Positions 55,921 through 62,678 of a DNA stretch of 64,000 nt are shown here, one piece after another (the first letter of the stretch is position 1; each line of letters starts with the position of its first letter). The notes under the pieces were generated by a model. That model did not search any database and had not been told where the DNA came from. It worked only from the letters and a program-made list of their open reading frames with translations. Source of the DNA: Amycolatopsis cihanbeyliensis. GTDB lineage: Bacteria > Actinomycetota > Actinomycetes > Mycobacteriales > Pseudonocardiaceae. The translations under genes were made by a program, and so were the position numbers. The stretch is taken from assembly GCF_006715045.1 (NCBI RefSeq), contig NZ_VFML01000001.1, positions 3,130,501-3,194,500 on the forward strand, read 5' to 3'.

Positions 55921-56883
55921 TCAGTTGGCGGGCTGGTCCTGCGGTTCCTTGGCCTCGCCGGAGGTGTCGAACCGGGGGCTGCTGCCCGGTTCGCTGCCGG
56001 TGCCTTCACCGGAGGGCGTGGACGTGGTCGACGGCGGCAGGGAGGTCGAGGACGACGGTTGCTGCGTCGAGGTCCGCGGGTCGAGCTGAGAGGAGGTGGG
56101 TGGACCGTCGGACGAGCCGGGCTGGCTGTTCGAAGGCTCCTTGTCCTTCGACTGGCCGGTCCGCTGCGGCGGATCCGACTGGTTGTCCCCCGACCCGCCC
56201 TGCGGATCGTTCAGCTGCAAGGACAGCGCGTGGTGCGCGGCGTTCAGCTTCTCCCGATCCTCCGAGGTGGACACCTGCTCCAACGCCCGCCGGGCCTCCT
56301 CGAGCTTCTGCCTGGCCTCCTCGTACCGGCCCGCGGTGATGGCGGCCTGTGCCTCGTCGAGCTCCAGTCGCACCGTGGCCGCGGCCTCGATGGACTTCGC
56401 CTGGTCGGCGTAGAGCACCTGGGTCAGGCCCCACAGCATGTCCCCAGGCTGCGCGTCCCGTGCCGCGAGCCCGGTACCGGTGAACGCGATGGCGAGCACG
56501 GCCGCGGCCGCCGCGACCGGGATCAGAAACCGACGCCTGCGCCCGCCCGACCCGTTGCGCTTGGCCAGCGCTGCCGTTTGCACGGTACGCACGGCGGTCT
56601 CGGTGTCGACCAGTTCGGCGAGCGGCTCGCTGTCGATGTCCCGCCGCCACGCCAGCAGCAGGGCGTTCAGCTCCTGGTCACCGAGGCCGTCGGCCACCTT
56701 CGGGTCCGAGCCGCCGAGCGCGTCCAGCAGGGCGTCGTCGGCCTGGGTGGCAGTGATGTCCGGGATGTCCGGGATGTCCTGCGGGGAGGGTCGACCGGAC
56801 TCCTCGGGCTCGGACCGCTCGACGTCCCGCGCGGCGGCGGGCTCGCGCTCGTCGTGCTCACGCCCGTTTTCCCGTTCCGTCAC
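55921..56883 (-). CDS. rsdA: Anti-sigma-D factor RsdA
   Basis: This is a 320-residue single-pass membrane anti-sigma factor for SigD. The cytoplasmic part contains ALLDALGGSDPKVADGLGDQ and ELNALLLAWRRDIDSEPLAE, the SigD-binding region of Rv3413c-type RsdA. The Arg stretch and membrane helix are at about 114-140, and an extracytoplasmic helical then Ser/Pro/Gln-rich tail follows. In M. tuberculosis SigD is released by ClpP-dependent degradation of RsdA. GTG 56883 follows the sigD stop with no gap (TGAGTG), so the two are coupled and made in fixed ratio. Confidence 0.88.
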   Translation of the reverse strand: MTERENGREHDEREPAAARDVERSEPEESGRPSPQDIPDIPDITATQADDALLDALGGSDPKVADGLGDQELNALLLAWRRDIDSEPLAELVDTETAVRTVQTAALAKRNGSGGRRRRFLIPVAAAAAVLAIAFTGTGLAARDAQPGDMLWGLTQVLYADQAKSIEAAATVRLELDEAQAAITAGRYEEARQKLEEARRALEQVSTSEDREKLNAAHHALSLQLNDPQGGSGDNQSDPPQRTGQSKDKEPSNSQPGSSDGPPTSSQLDPRTSTQQPSSSTSLPPSTTSTPSGEGTGSEPGSSPRFDTSGEAKEPQDQPAN

Positions 56884-57456
56884 TCAGACCACCTCCTCAG
56901 CGGCCAGCACCTTGCGGAGCCTCGCAAGAGCCCGGTGCTGCGCCACTCGGACAGCCCCCGGGGTCGACCCCACGGCTTCTGCGGTCTCCTCGGCGGACAG
57001 CCCGACCACCACTCGCAGCACCACGATCTCGCGTTGCTTGTCCGGCAGTACGTCGAGAAGCTGGGCCATCCGCTCGTTCAGCTCACCCTGCAGGGCGCGC
57101 TGCTCGGGGCCGACACCGCCTTCCACCTCGTCCGGTACCTCGGCGACCGGCTCGGCGCGGTTACGCGCCGCCGCGCGGTGCGCGTCGGCCACCTTGTGCT
57201 GTGCGATGCCGTAGACGAAGGCCAGGAATGGGCGGCCCTGGTCACGGTACGAGGGCAATGCCGTGAGCACCGCGAGACACACCTCCTGCGCGACATCGTC
57301 TGCCGAAGCGAACGAACGTTCCTGCCTACCGACTCTGGCGCGGCAGTACCGCACCACAAGGGGACGGATAGCGGCCAGCAACCGATCCACTGCCTGAGGC
57401 TCACCCTCGACAGCGGCGGCGACTGGAACGTCCAGTCCATCCCCCACATTGGCCAT
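56884..57456 (-). CDS. sigD: ECF RNA polymerase sigma factor SigD
   Basis: This is a 190-residue ECF sigma factor. Region 2 holds YCRARVGRQERSFASADDVA then QEVCLAVLTALPSYRDQGRP and FLAFVYGIAQHKVADAHR. Region 4 holds LLDVLPDKQREIVVLRVVVG followed by LSAEETAEAVGSTPGAVRV. It corresponds to Rv3414c (stringent-response-linked, resuscitation factor and ribosomal gene expression in mycobacteria). ATG 57456 is preferred over TTG 57465. It is transcribed with rsdA. The gap to the BldM-like gene holds that gene's terminator. Confidence 0.93.
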   Translation of the reverse strand: MANVGDGLDVPVAAAVEGEPQAVDRLLAAIRPLVVRYCRARVGRQERSFASADDVAQEVCLAVLTALPSYRDQGRPFLAFVYGIAQHKVADAHRAAARNRAEPVAEVPDEVEGGVGPEQRALQGELNERMAQLLDVLPDKQREIVVLRVVVGLSAEETAEAVGSTPGAVRVAQHRALARLRKVLAAEEVV

Positions 57457-57698
57457 CGCAGACAACAGTCCCGGTGTTACGTGTAGGCGTGCAAAGAGGC
57501 CGGCGTGTGGCGTTCAACATCCCTCACGCCGGTGACACCCACCGTACCGCGCGCACCTGCCGGCGCCTGCTTACGGTCACCACCGGCGCGCCTTTCGGAC
57601 TCACGCAGGACTGCAAGCGTACCTGCTGTCATCGAAAATTCAACGAACTCGGAAGAGTCGTCGATGTCGGTTTTGTGTACCTGCGGACACGACACGAA

Positions 57699-57733
57699 CC
57701 TCCCGCCGTGCGGCGGTACCACACGGCGGGAGG
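57699..57733 (-). terminator. Hairpin terminator of the bldM-like gene
   Basis: CCTCCCGCCGTG (57699-57710) pairs perfectly with 57722-57733 around an 11-base loop, 22 bp past the stop of the BldM-like gene on its strand. The rest of the 299-bp gap (57457-57755) shows no gene. Confidence 0.7.
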
Positions 57734-57755
57734 GAGACGGCACCGTCGCCGCTGG

Positions 57756-58352
57756 TCAGGACACCAGACCGCGGCGGAAGCCGTGCGCGACGGCCTGCGC
57801 CCGGTCCCGCACGCCCAGCTTGCGGAACAGCCGGCGGGCGTGGGTCTTCACGGTGTCCTCGGACAGGTAGAGCTCGCGCCCGATCTGGCCATTGCTCTTG
57901 CCCTGGCTCATCCCGCGCAGGACCTGCAGCTCGCGTTCGGTGAGCTGCACGCCGGGATCGGAGGGCTGCCGCGGCGCGGGCACCGAGGTGCTGGCGAGGG
58001 TATGCGCCAGCGCGGCGACGAGTTCGGGACGCGAGGCGTCCCAGCGAAGGTAGCCGCGCGCACCGCCGGCGATGGCGGCGGCGATGCTGCCCGCGTCGTC
58101 CGGAGCGCCGAAGACGATGACGTTGGCTTGAGGATTGGCGGAGACCAGCCTGCGGGTCGCCTCCACACCAGTCGGTACCGCGCGCTGGGTGCCGACCAGC
58201 ACGACATCGACCGGCTGCCGAGAGTACCTGGCGAGCAACTCGTCACCGTGCGCTACACAGTCGATGCGACTGACGCCGGGGACGGCAGACATCACGCGGG
58301 TGAGCCCTTCGCGGACACTGCGTCGGTCGTCGCAGATCAAGACCGTCGTCAC
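57756..58352 (-). CDS. BldM-like atypical response regulator
   Basis: This is a 198-residue response regulator whose C-terminal LuxR domain (LTERELQVLRGMSQGKSNGQ, then LYLSEDTVKTHARRLFRKLG) is that of Streptomyces BldM. The position between sigD and whiB also matches bldM-whiD. The receiver domain starts normally (TVLICDDRRSVREGL), but the phospho-acceptor position reads VVLVGTQRAVPTG, with Gly instead of Asp, and the conserved Lys is Arg (GYLRWDAS). It should therefore work without phosphorylation. BldM controls development by itself and as a heterodimer with WhiI. ATG 58352 lacks a strong ribosome site. Confidence 0.82.
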   Translation of the reverse strand: MTTVLICDDRRSVREGLTRVMSAVPGVSRIDCVAHGDELLARYSRQPVDVVLVGTQRAVPTGVEATRRLVSANPQANVIVFGAPDDAGSIAAAIAGGARGYLRWDASRPELVAALAHTLASTSVPAPRQPSDPGVQLTERELQVLRGMSQGKSNGQIGRELYLSEDTVKTHARRLFRKLGVRDRAQAVAHGFRRGLVS

Positions 58353-58491
58353 GGGGTTTCCTTCCTGCAGCCGGGTGACATTCCATATCCCCTATCGGAC
58401 GCTTTAGGCCCAACCTTGACACGATCCGGTGGCTTTTTTTGAGAAAGCCTCGCTCGGATGTCGGTATGGGCGGTGTGACCCAGGAAACACG

Positions 58492-59367
58492 TCAGATCGG
58501 CACCCATGGAGATGCCCGCGCCAGCCTCCTTCCCTCGGCGTCTGCCTGTCGTAACACAGCGTGCAACTGGCGAGTAACTCTGGATCGATGCGGCGCGGCC
58601 GGAGCCTCGTCCAGTTCGGCGGCGAGCAGACCCGCGGGCCATGCCAGCGACCACAGCTCCAGCTTCTCAGCCGCCGCCAGTGCGGCGTCCACGAGCCCCG
58701 CCGCCCGGCTACGTTTCGCGGGCGAACCGCAGGCGCCGAGGGCCGCGGCGAGCACGAGGTCCGACTTGATGGCGTGCCGGACCGCGCCGCGGTTCCCGGC
58801 GAGCTCGGCGGCCGGCTCCGCGTGCCGCACGGCTGCCCGTGCCTGCCCCACAACCAGTTCGATCTCCGCACGGACCCAGCCCGAACGCACGCTCGCCCGC
58901 CAGCCTGGCCGCCCGGACCCGGCCATGGCGACCAGCCTGCGGGCCACCGCGGGCCGGCCGAGGCCGAGGTTGTCGGCGGCGAGGCCGAGCAGGGCGTCGG
59001 CACGGGCGCCGGGGGCGTCCAGCCCGTCCGGGTCGACGCTCTCGGGCACCCTGCCGGCCTCGGTACGCAGCAGCGCGGTGCCGTCCAGCGCGAGCGCACG
59101 GGCATGCCCGCCGAGCTGCCGCCGTTGTGCGGCCAGTGCGGACGCGGCGAGTGCGGCGGTGACCGGATCATCCGCGCGAGCGAGCTCCCCGAGGATGGTC
59201 GCCGCGGCGGCGTACCGCCCGCGCGCTCCGAGTAGCACCGCGGCCAGCAGCCGGGTGCGCGGATCCGCCCTGCCCGCCGCGGCCAGCTCACGGTCGTCGA
59301 TGGCGGGTGCGTCGCCGAAGGCCGCGCGGCGCAACCGCTGCTCGGGGGTTTCCGCCGGTTCGGTCAT
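58492..59367 (-). CDS. Alpha-helical repeat (TPR-like) protein coupled to the MerR gene
   Basis: This is a 291-residue Ala/Leu/Arg-rich protein with repeated helix pairs resembling TPR or related solenoids (LLAAVLLGARGRYAAAATIL, ADALLGLAADNLGLGRPAVA, WVRAEIELVVGQARAAVRHA). It is soluble, with no membrane segment. ATG 59367 overlaps the stop of the MerR-type gene (ATGA), so the two are coupled and may act together, perhaps through protein contact. No named family. Confidence 0.75.
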   Translation of the reverse strand: MTEPAETPEQRLRRAAFGDAPAIDDRELAAAGRADPRTRLLAAVLLGARGRYAAAATILGELARADDPVTAALAASALAAQRRQLGGHARALALDGTALLRTEAGRVPESVDPDGLDAPGARADALLGLAADNLGLGRPAVARRLVAMAGSGRPGWRASVRSGWVRAEIELVVGQARAAVRHAEPAAELAGNRGAVRHAIKSDLVLAAALGACGSPAKRSRAAGLVDAALAAAEKLELWSLAWPAGLLAAELDEAPAAPHRSRVTRQLHAVLRQADAEGRRLARASPWVPI

Positions 59368-60476
59368 GGAGTGGCCGCACCGCCACCCAGCAAGACGTAG
59401 CGGATCCGCTCGGCGGCGGCCGGCAGCTCGCCGAGCAGCTCCACCCGCGCGGGCAGCGTCACCGGATCCCAGCCGGGCCCGCAGGCGAACAGCCTGCTGC
59501 GCTGACGCCCGCGGGTCAGCCTCGCGAACAGCCGAGGATCGGCCGCCTCGCGGTGGCGCGCCCACAGCACCACGGCGGCGGGCAGGCTGCGCCGCACGGC
59601 GATGGTCAGCACGTCCGCGGACAGCGGCCCGGCGAAGGACTGGGTGAGCAGGCGCCAGGCGGCCAGCCCGGCGCCGAGCGCGTACAGCGGGAGTGCGTCC
59701 CGGTCCTCGGGCACGCTGCTGAGCAGCACCGGGCGCTGGTTGGGTGGCTCGGTGGGTACCGGGGTCGCGCGCAGCAGCGCGGCGAGCGACCCCTCGGCGA
59801 GCAGGTGCTCCGCCTCGGCTCCGGCGCCGTCCGACCGCCAGCTCCCGTTCAGCGCGGCCCGCACCGGGTCCATCACCTCGGTCCACGCGCGTACCGCACC
59901 GTACTCGGCGACGGCCTCGTCAAGCAGGCGCTGCACGGCGTGGGTGTCCATGGACAGCGCCGCGGCACTGAGTCTGCGCGCGAGCCGGGCGGGTCCGATC
60001 GTGCCGCCAGGGGATTCGGCGGGCAGCACCACGCAGCCGTTGGTCGCTTCGATACGCACGGACACCTCGGGGGCTGCGGCCTGGGCCCCGGGCTCGGATT
60101 TGGGTAGGTGTTCCAGCGCGTAGCGGGCCGCCTCCGCGGTGGACGCGCCGCTGAGCAGCGCGCGTTGCATGAGTTCGAGCCGGTTGACGTCGGCCGCGCC
60201 GTACCGGCGGTGGCGTCCGCCGGTGTGCTTGCTCGGACCCACCCCGTACCGGCGGTCCCAGGTGCGCAGGGTGGAGGGGGCGACGCCGAGCCGCCTCGCC
60301 ACCGACGCGACCGGGAGCGTGGGCTCGGCGGCAACCATGGCGCGGGCCGGAGCACGCACGGCCGAACGTCTGTCGGCTGCGTGATCTGAGCCAGACTCCG
60401 ATCCCACTCGGTCCAATATCCCGGCCCGAATCGGGTGCGGCAACCGCGGATTTCTCGACACTTCTGAGCTGCTCAC
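59364..60476 (-). CDS. MerR family regulator with CarH-like but ligand-depleted cobalamin fold
   Basis: This is a 370-residue protein. A MerR winged helix is at about 50-120 (PVASVARRLGVAPSTLRTWD, then YGVGPSKHTGGRHRRY). Next is a helical bundle like the B12-binding-2 domain of CarH/LitR, where Trp and Glu-His are kept (WRSDGAGAEAEHLLAEG). A Rossmann-type domain follows. Its cobalt-ligand loop, usually E/D-x-H, reads VPEDRDALPLY: the His is missing. Cobalamin photosensing is therefore unlikely by the known mechanism. Start GTG 60476; a shorter start near ATG 60335 is possible. It lies in the whiB-bldM-sigD developmental neighbourhood. Confidence 0.78.
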   Translation of the reverse strand: MSSSEVSRNPRLPHPIRAGILDRVGSESGSDHAADRRSAVRAPARAMVAAEPTLPVASVARRLGVAPSTLRTWDRRYGVGPSKHTGGRHRRYGAADVNRLELMQRALLSGASTAEAARYALEHLPKSEPGAQAAAPEVSVRIEATNGCVVLPAESPGGTIGPARLARRLSAAALSMDTHAVQRLLDEAVAEYGAVRAWTEVMDPVRAALNGSWRSDGAGAEAEHLLAEGSLAALLRATPVPTEPPNQRPVLLSSVPEDRDALPLYALGAGLAAWRLLTQSFAGPLSADVLTIAVRRSLPAAVVLWARHREAADPRLFARLTRGRQRSRLFACGPGWDPVTLPARVELLGELPAAAERIRYVLLGGGAATP

Positions 60477-60631
60477 ACAGACGGGGGATGCCTAACGGTT
60501 GAATCGCGGGGAATCCCTTGAACAAGTATTGACGCGGTTCTACCGTTACGCCCGTTGCACCAAATGGAGTAGTCGCACAGTACAACTGCACGATCCGGCG
60601 CTGATGGAGCCGGACAGCGGAGGCGGTCACG

Positions 60632-60934
60632 ATGGCAGATACGCGCAGACTCCCTGGGCCGAACGCGGATGTGTGGGACTGGCAGCTCGAGGGGGCGTGC
60701 CGGGGGATGGACAGCGGATCCTTCTTCCATCCGGACGGTGAGCGAGGACCGGCAAGAGCCCGGCGGGAGGCCAAGGCAAAGGCGATTTGCCAGGCCTGCC
60801 CGGTGCTGGAGTTGTGCCGCAGTCACGCGCTCGCCGTTCACGAGCCCTACGGCATCTGGGGCGGGCTCTCCGAATCGGAACGCGAAAGCATCATCAGATC
60901 CGAGAAGCGGTCACTCAGTCTGACCGGTAGTTGA
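60632..60934 (+). CDS. WhiB-family regulator (WhiB3/WhiD-like)
   Basis: This is a 100-residue iron-sulphur regulator. The four cluster-binding cysteines are Cys23, Cys53, Cys56 and Cys62 (C-x29-C-x2-C-x5-C), followed by the G-I/V-W-G-G turn (GIWGGLSE) and a basic C-terminus. The position between bldM/sigD and groEL corresponds to whiB3 of M. tuberculosis and whiD of Streptomyces. It probably binds the primary sigma factor. ATG 60632 has GGAGG seven bases before it. It is divergent from the MerR gene, with a 155-bp gap without a nameable promoter. Confidence 0.95.
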   Translation: MADTRRLPGPNADVWDWQLEGACRGMDSGSFFHPDGERGPARARREAKAKAICQACPVLELCRSHALAVHEPYGIWGGLSESERESIIRSEKRSLSLTGS

Positions 60935-60965
60935 CCTGGCGAAGGGTGGGTTTCGGCAGGGGATC

Positions 60966-61006
60966 GAGCGGGGGTGGCACCGTCGGAGGCGATGCCACCC
61001 CCGCTC
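60966..61006. terminator. 14-bp perfect hairpin between whiB and the TetR gene
   Basis: GAGCGGGGGTGGCA (60966-60979) pairs perfectly with 60993-61006 around 13 bases. It lies between convergent genes; the right arm overlaps the first base pair of the TetR stop codon (61005-61007). It probably serves both directions. Confidence 0.75.
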
Positions 61007-61622
61007 ACTGTCCGGCAGCCGGCTCGGCGCACCGGTCCCAGGCCGCCATCGCGGTATCGATGACCGCATCGAGCTCGCCCGCGCCGTATCCGTCCCGCGC
61101 CTGAAGGGAAAGGCCGTTCAGCACCGTGCTGTAGAACGCGCCCATCGCGGCCGTGTCCACACCGGTGGGCAGGTCACCGTCCTCGACCCCGCGGTCCAGC
61201 CTGCGCCGGATCTCCTCCTGGGTGACCCGGCGCAGCTCGGCGAGGTAGTCCCGGACGCCGATGTTGCTCGGCGTGTAGTTCGTGGCGGAGAGCACGATCA
61301 TGCAGCCGTGCGGCAGGTCGGGGTCGGTGTAGGTCGTCGCGTTGTTCCGCAGCATCGCCTCGATCGCCGCGCGGGCGGTGGGCTGCGAGCCGAGCGCGTC
61401 GGCCGTGCGGTCGCCGAAGGTGCGGCCGTAGAGCTGGACCGCCTCCCGGAAGAGCGCCTCCTTGCCGCCGAACGCGGCGTAGAGGCTCGGTGAGCCGATC
61501 CCCATCGCGGCGGTGAGATCCGTCAGCGAGGTGCCCTCGTACCCGCGTTCCCAGAAGACGTGCATCGCCGCGGTCAGCGCGGCCTCGCGGTCAAAGCCCC
61601 GTGGACGGCCTCGAGGTGACAT
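61005..61622 (-). CDS. TetR/AcrR family transcriptional regulator
   Basis: This is a 205-residue repressor. The helix-turn-helix spans residues 10-55 ([40 protein letters not shown]). The C-terminal domain has the TetR_C motif seen in YxaF/LmrA-like regulators ([18 protein letters not shown]). ATG 61622. It is divergent from an SDR gene, and the 103-bp gap carries two matching operator sites, so it very likely represses both genes until a ligand, perhaps a quinone, aldehyde or other SDR substrate, is bound. Confidence 0.92.
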   Translation of the reverse strand: MSPRGRPRGFDREAALTAAMHVFWERGYEGTSLTDLTAAMGIGSPSLYAAFGGKEALFREAVQLYGRTFGDRTADALGSQPTARAAIEAMLRNNATTYTDPDLPHGCMIVLSATNYTPSNIGVRDYLAELRRVTQEEIRRRLDRGVEDGDLPTGVDTAAMGAFYSTVLNGLSLQARDGYGAGELDAVIDTAMAAWDRCAEPAAGQ

Positions 61623-61634
61623 GACTCACTTTCC

Positions 61635-61700
61635 GTATCGATCGACACAAAAACCCTTGACCCCCGATCGTACCCGGCACAATTATGTGTCGAACGATAC
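61635..61700. promoter_or_regulatory. Double operator and promoter between TetR and SDR genes
   Basis: GTATCGATCGACACA (61635-61649) and TGTGTCGAACGATAC (61686-61700) are inverted copies of one 15-bp site, matching at 14 positions, each also partly palindromic. Between them a TTGACC hexamer (61657-61662) and, 18 bases on, AATTAT (61681-61686) form a promoter for the SDR gene. The right site overlaps its -10 end; the left site lies just before the TetR start. Confidence 0.7.
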
Positions 61701-61725
61701 AGATATTTGCGACGACGGAGTGACG

Positions 61726-62466
61726 ATGTCTGCACTTGACGGCAAGCGCGCCCTGGTGACCGGGGGAAGCCGCGGGATCGGCGCGGCGGTGGCCGCCCGG
61801 CTGGCCGAGGACGGGGCGAACGTGGCGGTGACCTATGTCGGCTCGCCGGAACGCGCGGAGGAGGTCGTGGCCCGGATCGAGGGGTTTGGCCGCAAGGGGT
61901 TGGCGATCCGGGCGGACAGCGCCGACGCCGATGCGGTGACGGCCGCGGTGGACGCCGCCGCCGGCGCGTTCGGTGGTCTCGACATCCTGGTCAACAACGC
62001 CGGCATCTTCCCGAACGGGCCACTGGCGGAACTGTCGGTCGAGGAGATCGACCACACGCTGGCGATCCACGTCCGGGCGGTGCTGGTGGCGACGAAGGCC
62101 GCCGTGGCACACATGACCGAGGGCGGCCGGATCATCAGCACCGGTAGCAACCTCGCGGAGCGGGTGCCCTGGCCGGGGCTGAGCCTGTACTCGGCGAGCA
62201 AGTCCGCGCTGCTCGGACTCACCAGGGGGCTGGCACGGGAGCTCGGCCCGCGTGGGATCACCGCGACCGTGGTGCAGCCGGGATCGACGGACACGGAGAT
62301 GAACCCGGCCGGCGGAGCAGGCGCCGCACCGCAGCTCGACCTCAACCCGACCGGTCGGTACGCGCAGGCGACCGATGTGGCGGCGACCGTGGCGTACCTG
62401 GCGGGTGACGGCGGCCGCTTCATCAACGGCACCGCCATCACCGTCGACGGCGGCCTGAACGCCTGA
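61726..62466 (+). CDS. Short-chain dehydrogenase/reductase (SDR)
   Basis: This is a 246-residue classical SDR of the 3-ketoacyl reductase-like group. The cofactor motif is TGGSRGIGAAVA, NNAG is in LVNNAGIFPNG, the catalytic Ser is in STGSNLAERV and Tyr-x3-Lys is in LYSASKSALLG. The ending FINGTAITVDGGLNA is typical. Lack of an acidic residue after the second beta strand and the Arg in GSRG favour NADPH. ATG 61726 has GGAG six bases upstream. Regulated by the divergent TetR protein. The substrate is unknown. Confidence 0.93.
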   Translation: MSALDGKRALVTGGSRGIGAAVAARLAEDGANVAVTYVGSPERAEEVVARIEGFGRKGLAIRADSADADAVTAAVDAAAGAFGGLDILVNNAGIFPNGPLAELSVEEIDHTLAIHVRAVLVATKAAVAHMTEGGRIISTGSNLAERVPWPGLSLYSASKSALLGLTRGLARELGPRGITATVVQPGSTDTEMNPAGGAGAAPQLDLNPTGRYAQATDVAATVAYLAGDGGRFINGTAITVDGGLNA

Positions 62467-62471
62467 CGGCA

Positions 62472-62579
62472 GCGCGTTTAGCGGGCTAACCGCGCCCCGG
62501 CCGCCCCCGGCCCGGTGCGGTTAGCCCGCGAAACGTACTTCGGCGGGGCCCGTGCGGTGCGTTTAGCGGGCTAACCGCG
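62472..62579. repeat. Cluster of three 21-bp intergenic repeats (direct, inverted, direct)
   Basis: Copies lie at 62472-62494 (direct), 62517-62542 (inverted, diverged) and 62556-62579 (direct). The middle copy can pair with either flanking copy, giving two alternative hairpins. They follow the SDR stop at once and lie before the groEL terminator, between convergent genes. The core is the same as at 7.6 and 52.4 kb. Confidence 0.8.
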
Positions 62580-62616
62580 CCCCCGTCGGGGCGGGCTCGG
62601 GCCGGTGGGCACATGA

Positions 62617-62655
62617 AACGGGGCGGCATCTCCGGTGTGGAGGTGCCGCCCCGTT
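62617..62655. terminator. Hairpin terminator between SDR and groEL
   Basis: A 17-pair stem (62617-62633 with 62639-62655) closes a five-base loop. The outer 12 pairs are perfect, and one inner pair is G-U on the plus strand. It lies 24 bp past the groEL stop. Confidence 0.75.
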
Positions 62656-62678
62656 CGAGCGGTACGTGGCCGGCAGGG

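Noticed and set aside
57310..57321. LexA-like GAAC-N4-GTTC in sigD
   Set aside because: It lies inside the sigD coding region, lacks the outer TC/GA bases and is explained by Arg/Ser/Phe codons.
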